The notes under the pieces were generated by a model, which was not told where the DNA came from, ran no database searches, and worked only from the letters and a program-made list of their open reading frames with translations. Shown here piece after piece: positions 11,536-21,938 of a stretch of DNA of 64,000 nucleotides; the stretch's first letter is position 1, and each line of letters begins with the position of its first letter. The position numbers were made by a program, and so were the translations under genes. This DNA comes from Arthonia radiata (lineage: Eukaryota; Ascomycota; Arthoniomycetes; Arthoniales; Arthoniaceae), in the NCBI GenBank assembly GCA_002989075.1, contig PSQN01000016.1:2806336-2870335 (forward strand), given 5' to 3'.

Positions 11536-14500
11536 ATTTACTTACGCTTACAACGACTAGTAAACTATCTTATTAGGGGTCTAGAATTACGTAGTTAGTA
11601 CTAATATCTTCGATTAACAATATACAACCTATAGACACAACGAATCTTAACTAGTAATAGTTATATAATTAAAGCAGAGATTGTAAACAACAAACTAGAC
11701 GTTATAATAAGAATAGTACTAAAATACCCTATACAGGAATTCTTATAGCAAATTAACCGATAATAGATTTTAGTACCTAAAATACTCTAGAACGTACACA
11801 ATCAACAGAAAAAAGACCAGACCGATTACTTTAAGAGCAGCAGTACCGGCCCGTTCAACGGTTAGACCCTCTAGGAGTCTAGCTCTGTACAAGCTCGGCT
11901 GCCTATAAAACATACCTATATACTTAAGTAACAATAAACCACAGAAACATTAAAATTATAATCGATTTAGACGCAACAGGTAACTTTATCTCAATACGCT
12001 GCGTTAAGGAGTGCTAAATATAAACATAAAAGAAGAAATTACCCTACGTACTATCTAAGTTTTAAAGGGCAGAGGAAAGAGTCGACTACAAGACTTTGCC
12101 AATAGGTATAATAATTAGAGACTATTAGAAAGAAATTACTTATAATATTATAGATATTAACTAGTACTACGCTGTACTAGGTATACTCTAGTTACAACAA
12201 TATAATTTAAAAGTAGATTAGAGAACTAAAAAGCTCCTCTTTACTAGATACAAGTACTTTAAACAAGAGTCGTTCTACAGGACGGATACTTTATAAGCTA
12301 TTTTTAGTAGTAAGGATAAGGAGCGCGATAAAGAACTTACGCGGATTAGCACTACTATACTCCGATATTTAGATATTCTATAAGAGGAGTTTAACGCAGT
12401 ATCTCGTCTATGGCCAACTACACGCAAGTGTAAACAAGAGACGACTGCACGCCAACGATTCTATACGACGACAAGTACTCAGTTGATTACTAAGATACCC
12501 GAGGAATACAATCAATTCCGACATCTGTTTGAAGAAGCTGAGCCAGACTCAGCTCTCCTAGAACACAAACCGTGAGATCACACAATACCTTTATAAGAAG
12601 GCAAGACGCCAACATTCGGTTCAATATACTCTCTATCAGAAGCAGAAAATTAAGCGCTTCGTGACTATCTCGACGAGAATCTCAAGAAAGAATTTATCTA
12701 GAAATTAACATTACTAGCCGGATACCCGATACTCTTCGTACTAAAGAAGAATAGCAAACTACGACTCTACGTAGATTATAGACAGCTAAACGGGGTAACT
12801 ATTAAAAACTAATACTCTTTGCTACGCATCAACGAAATAACAGATCGATTGTATAACGCGCAATAGTTTACTAAGTTTAACTTATAAGGAGCCTACAACC
12901 TAATCTATATAAAAGAAGACGAAGAATGGAAAACAGTCTTCTATACTAGACACAGACTTTTTGAGTATTGCGTTATACCCTTTAAACTAATAAACGCACT
13001 AGTATTATTTTAGAAACTAATTAACAACACACTTAGTAATTACCTAGACATATTTATAACTGCTTATCTAAACGATATTCTAGTATACAGCCGTATACTA
13101 GAAGAACATAAGAAACATATTAAGAAGGTATTAGAAAGATTAGCGCGTATCGATTTACGAATCGATATCGAGAAAACTCAGTTCTACCAACAATCCGTCG
13201 AATTTCTTAGATTTATAATTACCGAGCACGGTCTTCAAATAGAAGATTCAAAGATCTAATTCGTTCTAATCTAGCCTATACCAAAGAATATAAAACAATT
13301 GCAACAGTTTCTTAGTTTTACTAACTACTATAGGCGATAGATATCCAACTTCGGCCGAATTATAGCACCGCTGTCTTAATAGACGAAACAATCGATAGAA
13401 TTCTCCTAGACGTAGAAAGAACAATCAGTATTTAAAGAGCTTAAGGAAGCTTTTAAGATCGGGCCCGTACTAGCAATATTCGACTCTAACCTACCGATCA
13501 TTATAGAAACAGACGCGTTAGACTATACAATTAGAGTATATATAAGTTAAAACAATAAAGAAGGAAAGCTTAGACTAGTAGCTTTTTACTCAAGAAAAAT
13601 ATTATCTATAGAACAGAACTACAACATTTACAATAAAGAGCTTTTAGCTATTATAGCAGCATTTAAAATATAGCGAGCTTACCTAAAAGGAGCTAACTAT
13701 ACGATTATAGTATACATAGACTATAAGAACCTAACTTATTTTACAATAACAAAGAAACTCAACCGCAGACAAGTTAGATAGTTAGAAACTATAGCTTCAT
13801 ACAACTTTATTATTACCTACAAGAAGGGTTCCGAGAACAATAGAGCTAACGCTCTAAGCCGACGACTAGATTACCTTAATAACAAGGAACACGTCGAACA
13901 TACAATATTCTAAGAACACAATAACGAGATTAGATACAATCAACTAGCTATAACAACCGAGTTTATTATTGAACTAGATAGCCGAATCCTAGATATTCTA
14001 AACGACCCTAAAACCTATTAAGAAAACAAGAAACGACACCTAGGATTAACTAAGAACAACAAGAGATACTACGAATTTTAAGGCAAAATCTACGTTCCGA
14101 GGAACCTAATCCGAAACATTATTAGTAACTTCTACGATAACTTAACTAAAGGACATAAAGACATCGACAATACTATAGAAAAGATTACAAGAATCTACTA
14201 TATCCCGAGGATCCAACATTACGTTAAGAATTATATCTGAGAATGCGATATATACGTAAGAACCAAATACCCGAGGCATTTACTGTACGGTAAACTACAA
14301 CTACTCGAGATACCTAAGAGACTATAGTATACAGTCTTACTAGACTTTATTACTAAGTTACTAACCTCCAAGGATCTACTTACAGAAGTAGCTTACGACG
14401 CTATTTTAGTTATATACGACAAACTAACAAAGTACGCGTACTTCGTACCTTACAAGGAGGCTAGCAACTTAGAATAGTTAGTATATATCTTCCTTCGAAT

Positions 14501-15409
14501 TATCTTAGTAAACTATAGCCAACTCCAAAGGATTGTCTTAGACAGAGACCGAAAATTCGTCTTACGGTTTTAAACATCCCTTATACAATAGCTAAAGACA
14601 AAACAAAAAATATTAACATCATTCTATCTATAAACAGACGGACAGACAGAACAAACAAATTAAACACTTAAACAGTATCTCCGAGCATACATTAACTACC
14701 AGCAAAGTGACTGGGTACAATTACTACTAGTAGCGCAAGTAGCGCACAACGATATAAAGAACAATATAACTAAGACAACTCTGTTCTACGCCTTATATAG
14801 CTATTACCCTCTTTAGGGAAGATAACTACAAAATACTATAGAGAACGAAACAGCTATACGAATAGCTACGAACATAAAATACCTGCACCAGTAGTTAAAG
14901 TCTAACAGCGAGTTTATTAACGAACAAACAAGAAAATAGTATAATAAGTTAAGAACTACCCTAAATACAAGCATAAAAGAGGGGGGAAGAGCTTACTTAC
15001 TTATAAGAAACTTAAAAACTATTAGACCAAGTAAGAAACTTGACTATATTAAGACAGAACCGTTTAAAATTCTACAGCAATTAGAATCCGTAACATTTAA
15101 ACTTAAACTCCCGAAGATAATAAGAATACACCCTGTATTCTACGTAGCGCTATTAAAACTAGCCTACTTTCGAGAAGCGAAACGATCTAACCTAGAAATC
15201 CTTTCTAATAATTAAGAACCCGAGTATAAGGTTAAAATAATTCGAGCTTATAGACAACATCGAGGCAAACGATAGTATCTTATAAAGTAGAAAGGATATT
15301 CCGAGCACAAAAATTAATAGAAATCGAAATAAAACCTAACTAACTATAAAGAAACTATTCGACAGTATTAAGACTAGAATATTAATCGGTCGTAACAGCA
15401 TCAACACTC

Positions 15410-16044
15410 TAATTTACTATCTAATATACCTTACCGGCACCTAGGTTATTTATAAACGAACTAGCCTACTATGTTAGTAGCCTACTACCTAACTCCGGGA
15501 ACAAATTATTACAAAAATCTATACTTAGGCTACTCGACACCTTTACAATATTACTACTAGATATAGCCGCCAGCCATTCTTCTTCAAACAATGTGTTATT
15601 ATAATTTATTTTATTCTGCGCCTAGATACACAACCTTTTAAGCTCCTTCTCTAAATCTACAACCGACGCTTTAACAACTTCGCGCTACCTTTTCGCCGCA
15701 CGAACGACTTCCTTTTCTTCCGCTAAACGCTTGCGTTGCCCCTAGAGGGCATTCAACACTCGTAAGTACTGAGAACGAATACTCCGAGCTAAAAATAAGT
15801 TAAATCAATACGACCAACAAACGTAGAATAGAAACTAACCGTCTTCTAACGACGGACGAACGTTATACGACTTCTTATCGCGAGTATACACAAAATACGA
15901 TACCTTTCTAGACTTTAGGACACACTTCTTACCCAGGTAAGAGCAACGGGAATACGGGGGCATCTCTCGACTACAGACTTCGACAAGAACAGTATTTATC
16001 TCGAGCGCTTTGTTAGCGCTAGGAACTTTCTTGACTTTAGGCAT
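15410..16044 (-). pseudogene. Antisense accessory frame of the outer chromovirus
   Basis: This decayed frame, on the strand opposite to the outer element's gag-pol, matches the inner element's antisense frame in position and in sequence. It shares an EMPPYSRC-like start of the Cys region, the YTRDKKSYNVRP segment and a Glu/Lys/Ala-rich tail. The upstream 69-codon part (15835-16044) is still open. Its presence in both copies shows that the frame was part of their common ancestor. Confidence 0.55.
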
Positions 16045-16139
16045 AACGACTTATAGAACTAGATCTACTACAGGAGGACGACAAGGTTTTAATGTCTCTA
16101 GGGCCGTCGAGGACGACTAGCCTTGAAGAGGGGATCTTG

Positions 16140-16589
16140 TGTTACGATCTTACCATATTGGGCTAGTATAGGGCTAAGCGCAGCCCGCCTCATTGGAGCA
16201 TTATACAGTATACTCGACGACTCCGATATAGCGACGTCAGCAACGTCGCCATATCGCAATAGAATCCCGACTACGCGACAAAGGAAGTGTCGGGACTGTC
16301 GGACACAGAGGAACATACTTATGTACCTTAGACTATATAGCTAGACTAATAGTCGACCCTAGGATAGACTTTAGTCTATTAACTTAACATCTGAATACAA
16401 GTTTCTTAACTATATTTAAGTAACGTGCTTCACCTTCTGTCTACTCTAGTCAAGCCCCTCTCACCTTCTGTAATCTGTCTCGCCTCTCCTGCCTTTCAGT
16501 CTCTAGCACACGAGACACCCACCACCAAGGTCGACAAGCACACAAGGCAAGTGAGCCTTAGTTCGGTCCTCCCAGCGACCGGCGTTACA
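16140..16589 (+). repeat. 3' LTR of the outer chromovirus
   Basis: 450-bp partner of 1952-2401, preceded by a purine-rich tract (GAAGAGGGGA) and followed by GTATA, the right copy of the target-site duplication. Confidence 0.92.
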
Positions 16590-16806
16590 GTATAGAAGGC
16601 AATATATCGAGATTTTGAGGCTTCATTAGGTAACTATAGCCGTAATTTGTGTCGCAAAAAAACAAAATAAAGCTATAATTATAGCACAGAAAGCAGGCTA
16701 CAATTTGAGCCTAATTTGAGCTATTTTGGAGCATGTTTGGGCAGCCAAAAGTGCGTAGGAATAGGTGCAATTTGAGCTCAAAATATATCGAGTTTGGTGG
16801 TGACGC
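16590..16806. other. AT-rich remnant right of the outer LTR element, no gene
   Basis: About 215 bp with no coding potential. It contains the phrase AATATATCGAG twice (about 16611 and 16785) and a short palindrome TTTGAGCTCAAA (about 16776-16787). By position it is the right interior of the putative TIR element. Confidence 0.4.
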
Positions 16807-16847
16807 GGGTTAGGATCCCAGACTATCCACGGGGAGAAGTCACGTGT
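16807..16847 (-). repeat. Right arm of the 41-bp inverted repeat
   Basis: Reverse complement of the left arm 1554-1594 at 34 of 41 positions, ending outward in GTCACGTGT. Confidence 0.6.
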
Positions 16848-16874
16848 CTCACGTGACCAGGCCGGTCACATGAC
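16839..16874. promoter_or_regulatory. Cluster of three CACGTG/CACATG (bHLH-type) sites upstream of nto1
   Basis: GTCACGTG (16839-16846), its inverted copy CACGTGAC (16850-16857) and GTCACATG (16865-16872) fall within 36 bp. All fit the RTCACRTG core recognised by Cbf1/USF-type bHLH factors. They are about 250-300 bp upstream of the nto1 start. The first site overlaps the outer end of the right inverted repeat, so at least part of the cluster may have come with the mobile element. Binding is inferred from sequence only. Confidence 0.4.
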
Positions 16875-17121
16875 CGTGCACGTCCCCAAAGATAGGCTGG
16901 GTCCCGAGACTGCAAGGTGCTTCGGAACGACTCCGACTCTGACCCTGCCCAGTTCCTCTCATCGCGACTATCTCTATTCGGCCTAGCTCACAGAGACGCG
17001 ACTTGGAGATTCACTTCGCTTGCAGCAGGATAAGCCCCTCGACTCCAGATACAAACGCCCCCCAAGCTAAAAGAAGTGAGCGAAGCTTATGGAGCAATGA
17101 CATGGTCTGAGGTGGGCTCTG

Positions 17122-20100
17122 TTGTATGCTTTAGTCTCGCACCAAAAGTCCTGCAATGACCTTGCAACGAACAACATGGCGGCCGTCCTCCCGCGTGCGA
17201 CAAGAAGCACAGAGAAACCTCCCTACAACTCCGACTCTCCACGTAAGCGCCTTCGATACTCCTCAGGACCATTCAACGGCGCGAGACGAAGCTCAAACAG
17301 CACCACCTCGCGAGCCAGAGGCCTGGCAACTCCTAGGCCAGGCCAGGACGAAGATGTGGACAACTTGATGCCTGCTAGCTCTAGGCGAGCAAGACGCATA
17401 ATATCGCCCGAGAAGCCTCGCTACGACTCCGCTGCTGATGCCGCTGCTGCGGCTACGGGGCAAGTCGATGGTTACAAGCCCAGAGAGGAGCGCAGCTGGG
17501 AAGAGTTCCACCAAGATCTAAGTCTCGAATCCCAGATCACGGTCTTCAGTGCGGATGAAGTCGATGGCATGACTACAGGCGCTCCAGCTGGTGCCGCAGA
17601 GCATCAATATTCACCAGTGAGGGACGGGGGAAACGCTCCTTCCGACAGCGAGGCAACGACCCCGATGTCAAAGCGCGGACGTGGAAGACCTGTACGACAG
17701 CCGCAAACAATGCTTGATGGACTTGGATCGCCCCCGGCACCAAAAGTTGTCCCGCTACCAGCTCAAAATCCTCGAGAAAAGCTCAATCTCCCAAAGCCAT
17801 CATATCGACCTGTCGATACCTTTGTCGCTTACGAAGCGGACAAGCAGTCGAACCAGATGAATTACGTCGATCGCACACTGGCCACCGTCGGCTTTCAAGA
17901 GTATGAGAATTTTACACGAACAGGACAGCAATTTCTGAGGCACATCGACGATCCGTGGCAGAACGATTGTGAGCCGCATATGGCCGGCGACAAACCCAAG
18001 GGCAACAAGACACAGACCCAGCACAACGTCGTGACCAATCGTGTTGAATATGACATGGACGAGCAGGACGAGCAATGGCTCGAGGCGCACAATAGCGTAC
18101 GAAAAGGGGATGGAGTAGAAGCGATCAAACCTCCTGTTTTCGAGATCATAATGACACAGATCGAAAAGGAATGGCATGCTTTAGAACGCCGTATTCCTAA
18201 GCCAAACCCGAAACCCCCACAGACTCATCGACCTCGGTCAAGCTCGGCTGCTGCCGTCAACGGCGAGGCTGCCGGCGCAGGAGAAGAACAAGACACTAAA
18301 TGTGTCATATGCGACGATGGCGACTGCGAAAATACAAACGCAATCGTGTTTTGTGACGGCTGTGATCTTGCGGTGCATCAAGAATGCTACGGGGTGCCCT
18401 ACATTCCAGAAGGTCAATGGCTGTGTCGGAAGTGTCAGATGATCGGGGTTAAAAGCAAACCCGTATGCATCTTCTGTCCTAACTTCGATGGTGCATTCAA
18501 GCAGACTACCGAAAATCGATGGGCTCATCTCTTGTGTGCAATTTGGATACCTGAAGTTTCCATCGCCAATCAAACCTATCAGGAACCCATTTCCGACGTT
18601 GCTAACGTCCCTCGTGATCGATGGGAGAAACTCGTTTGCTACATTTGTCTTCAGAAAATGGGCGCATGCATCCAGTGCGGACACAAGGCATGCTTCACGG
18701 CGTTCCATGTGACTTGCGCGAAGAAGGCAAAGCTTTATTTGCGACAAAAGTCAAGTCATGGCACAGGACCAAACATGGACGCCAGTGTGCTCAAGGCGTT
18801 TTGCCACAAGCATGTCCCCAAAGAGTGGGCGGCCGAACATGACAGTGAAAGAGCGGTGGCCAAGATGTCGGCGTATTACAAGAAAAGGATGAAGAACATA
18901 CAGTGGGCTAATAGCATGATATCTGCGACAACAGCGATGACGTCTCAGCCGCTACATCCATTTGATATCTTAGAGGATGGCCAGGATCGAGGTGACGCCA
19001 AGAGCCAAAGCAACGCTGCTGCTTTGAAGAAGAAGCGACAGACGGCTCAGCGAAACGTCTGGAAGCTCCAGTCTGGGGCACCAGTTGTTCCTGAGGTGGT
19101 TCTAGAGACTCTCGAAACATTTCTTGTCCGCTTTAACGTTAAAAGACGCAAAGAGTTTGTGGCCGATGCTTGCAAGTACTGGACTATGAAGCGCGACTCA
19201 CGGCGGGGAGCCGCAATGCTAAAAAGACTCCAATTGCAGCTGGAGACCTTTTCCGCAAATGAGGTAACAAGACGGAATTTTGCATCAATGGGCCCAATCG
19301 GCGCGAGCCGTCTCCAGCGCCGCGTCGAGATGGCCGAAAGACTTGTTGAAGAGATAGCGATTGTGCAGAAGCTTTGTGAGCAGACGAGGCTGCGGGAAGA
19401 ATACAAACTGGAAGATGTCAAAGTCATGCGGGACGCAGTCGACACTATTTACTTCCCTCTCGCCAAGCTGTTAGAGCTGGTGCTCCAGCCAGTGCTCTCA
19501 AAGTAAGTTTCAAGGCAATTAAGATGGGAGGATGGGCTAACATGGGCAACAGGCTGGATACTTGGGAAACCTGCACCGCTGCGTTCCCGAAGCTCCTTGA
19601 TATCCAACACAAAGTGAGCTGTCGCCTGTATGGATCAGTCTCGTCTTTCGCCGCAGATCTCGGTATCGCCTTCTCCAAGGTCGTTGGACTGGAGAAAGTG
19701 CGTGACATCTTTGAAGCACAAACGATATTGGCAGCGTATCATCCTCGAGAAGAGCAACTCGCGGACGCCGAGAAAGAGCTTAAGAAGCTGGCAAAGAAGA
19801 CCGTCAAGGTTTTCCAGCAACCCTTGAAGGAGGCTTTGCTCAAGGAGACAGAACTAGGCGGCGATGAATACAGTGAGCGCTTGCATTACATGCGAGGGCT
19901 TGCTGAGAAAGATGCAGGGAACCTACTCAGCAACCTCCAACGTATCAAGATTGAAGATTTGCTGTCGCGCGGTGATGCAGACACGATACACGATGAGCAC
20001 CTGAACGGGGCGCTGCCTACCATTGAGGGTGAGGTCGTCAACGGGCACACCGAAATTACAACCGAACAAGCCTCTTTGGCCGACTCGATTCTGCCACATG

Positions 20101-20480
20101 ATCATCACAGTGATGAAAACAAGGCGCCTAGCAACACTGCAAACGGACGCGATGCAATGATCAAGCCAGCAATCGTTGTCAACGGTGATCACGCTCCCCA
20201 AGAAGATGAGTCTGCAAATCCCGCCAGCGATGCCTTAGGATTCTTGTCGATTGGTGGTACGCCGTGGTATATGGAGCATTTCGACCCAATGGGTACATCA
20301 TTGCTAGAGGAGAGGTGGACAGGGCCGGAGGTGGTGCGCGGGATGAGTGAGGAACTCAGTGAAATGGATGAACAAGAGTTGCAAGGTCTCGGTCCCAAGA
20401 GCGAAGCTGACGATAGTGATGAGACGGTCATTGACCAACCCATCACAAGGTCAGCCAGGGCAGCGCGAAGGTTTCGCTGA
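17122..20480 (+). CDS. nto1: Nto1-like PHD-finger subunit of the NuA3 histone acetyltransferase
   Basis: Two exons, 17122-19502 and 19553-20480, joined across a 50-nt intron (GTAAGT ... CTAAC ... CAG), give about 1102 residues. Order of parts: a disordered N-terminus; an EPL1-like segment (about 224-370, with KPSYRPVDTFVAYE); a PHD finger (about 393-441: CVICDDGDCEN, FCDGCDLAVHQECYG, WLCRKC); a zinc knuckle plus extended PHD (about 446-571: CIFCPNFDGAFKQT, WAHLLCAIWIPE, CYICLQKMGACIQC). A helical region across the intron follows, possibly a degenerate bromodomain, and then an acidic tail. This PHD-knuckle-PHD architecture is that of Nto1/BRPF scaffolds, which hold the Sas3-type acetyltransferase on histone H3. 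The ATG at 17176 (MAAVLPRAT) is an equally good start. The family call is firm; complex membership is inferred from orthology. Confidence 0.9.
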
Positions 20481-20894
20481 GGAGACTTCGCAGCCGGTTG
20501 TACGAATATTGCGTTCACATGTTGATATACCCTGGGTGATGATGTACGCCTTTGCGCTCAAGCCGTTTCAAGTAGGAATTAGCAATTGCGTATATTTTAG
20601 CTGCGCAACCGTACGGCCCTTGCCAACTGTTGATCGATCGTCATCTTAGGTGACGACGCCGCGTTCAAGCATTTGTTGAACGGAAGTGAGTATCTCAGAC
20701 TCACTCGCGTGGGAGTGGACGCCGTAATTTGAACGATTCGCTCATGCCATGAATATTTGATGCAGCACGCGTTCACGAGCTTGGACCACTCCTGCAGCCT
20801 CATATTCTTCAGCTTTCTTGTTTGCTGCCCCTTCCTTCGCATTCCTCACAACACTCCATCTTCAGCAGAACTGACAACACGCCGACAATTACCA
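20481..20894. other. Intergenic, no gene seen
   Basis: About 410 bp between nto1 and the RRM gene on the same strand. It probably holds the nto1 3' UTR and the promoter of the next gene. The last 50 bp before the start codon are rich in short CA/CT runs. Confidence 0.4.
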
Positions 20895-21938
20895 TGATGG
20901 ACTACGAGACCGATCAGCGCGGATACGACGGTACACGAACCCCATGTGCTGCTTCAAGCCTCTCACTTACATCCAACAGAGCCGACCCGTTATGACGACC
21001 GCGATCGCAGCCGCTCTCCACGCGTTGGCAATGGCGACGGCTACCGTCAGCGCTCTGCATCACCTCGTGATCGCGACATGAATTCTCGGTACGCGCACAA
21101 GCTACCAATGCAATCTTTGCGACAGCTAACAAGCTTTTAGTGGACCACCGCCTGCGGCAGCACCCCCAGACGATGATAACGATGAGGCCGTTCTCAACCC
21201 CGGATCTAACCTGTTCGTGACCGGCATTCATCCACGTTTCTCAGAGGAGGATGTTACCAATCTCTTTGAGAAATACGGCACTGTCGAGAAGTGCAACATC
21301 ATGCGTGATCCCCACACAAAAGAGTCCCGGGGGTTTGGGTTTGTCAACATGACTAGCGTGGAGGCCGCTGATGCTGCCAAAGAGGGCTTGCAAGGCGAAG
21401 TCCACGAAGGTAGGACATTGAGTATTGAGAAGGCCCGTCGCGCCAAGCCCAGAACTCCTACACCTGGCCGTTACTACGGGCCACCCAAGAGTACGTTGAC
21501 TTCGTTCATCTGCTATGTCACGCACGTCGCTGACTCGCTCTAGATGACTTCCGCGGTCCTCCACGTGGCGGTGGCCGATACGGCGGGGGTAGCGATAGAT
21601 TCGGCGGAGGCCGTGGTGGTCGCTATGAGGACCGCTACTATGATCGCCGTGGTGGTGGCGGCGGCGGCGGATACCGAGATGACTACGCTCGAGGCCCACC
21701 GCCTTCTCGCTCTTACGGTGGTGGTGGTGGCCGATATGATGACCGCGGCTACGGACGACGTGACCGTTACGAGGAGCGCCCAGCTGGTGGTGACCGCTAC
21801 GGCGGCCGTGACGACCGCTACAACCGAGGCCCACCGCCCCCACGTGACGACTATTACTCCAGGGACTCGAGACGTGGACCACCTGCGTACGCTGATTCCA
21901 TGCCTCCGAAGGACTATGGCGGCGGCAGACCCTATTGA
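20895..21938 (+). CDS. RRM protein with RS-like N-terminus and RGG/GYR-rich C-terminus (Tra2/SR-like)
   Basis: Four exons: 20895-20931, 20980-21088, 21141-21490 and 21544-21938. The introns are 48, 52 and 53 nt, all GT-AG, and the frame is kept throughout, giving 296 residues. The N-terminus has RS/SPR repeats (DRDRSRSPR, RSASPRDRD). The single RRM spans about residues 65-145, with RNP2 NLFVTGI and RNP1 RGFGFVNM. The tail is dominated by Gly, Arg, Tyr and Asp (GGGRYGGG, RYEDRYYDRR), ending GGGRPY. This layout matches Tra2/SRSF-type splicing regulators or cold-inducible glycine-rich RNA-binding proteins. Nuclear RNA binding is expected. Which subfamily it belongs to cannot be settled by eye, so no symbol is given. 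The in-frame joining of four exons makes the gene model strong. Confidence 0.85.

Larger units (their letters stand above)
1952..16589 (+). mobile_element. Outer Ty3/Gypsy chromovirus, decayed, interrupted by a second chromovirus
   Basis: A plus-strand LTR retrotransposon bounded by 450-bp LTRs (1952-2401 and 16140-16589) and by GTATA target-site duplications (1947-1951, 16590-16594). Without the nested element it would be about 7.3 kb. Parts in order: gag from about 2444, zinc-knuckle region about 3215-3275, [inner element 4192-11535], protease about 11930-12190, reverse transcriptase about 12650-13260, RNase H about 13480-13800, integrase about 14120-14900, chromodomain-like end about 15225-15380, an antisense frame (about 15410-16044), a purine-rich tract at about 16125-16139, then the 3' LTR. 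The coding parts are broken many tens of times, in the pattern expected from RIP. This copy is older than the one inserted in it. The family call rests on domain order and on close similarity to the inner copy. Confidence 0.9.
1554..16847. mobile_element. Possible old TIR (DNA-transposon-like) element, split by the LTR nest
   Basis: Bases 1554-1594 match the reverse complement of 16807-16847 without gaps at 34 of 41 positions. Both start ACACGTGACTTC and both end CCTAACCC. The two arms sit exactly outside the AT-rich block. Removing the LTR elements leaves an element of about 660 bp, the size of a non-autonomous (MITE-like) DNA transposon. Its internal remains (1595-1951 and 16595-16806) are AT-rich, with no coding capacity seen. 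I could not find a convincing target-site duplication immediately outside the arms, and I do not recognise the family. The reading as a transposon is inference from the inverted repeat and its position; a chance or promoter-derived dyad is the alternative. Confidence 0.5.
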
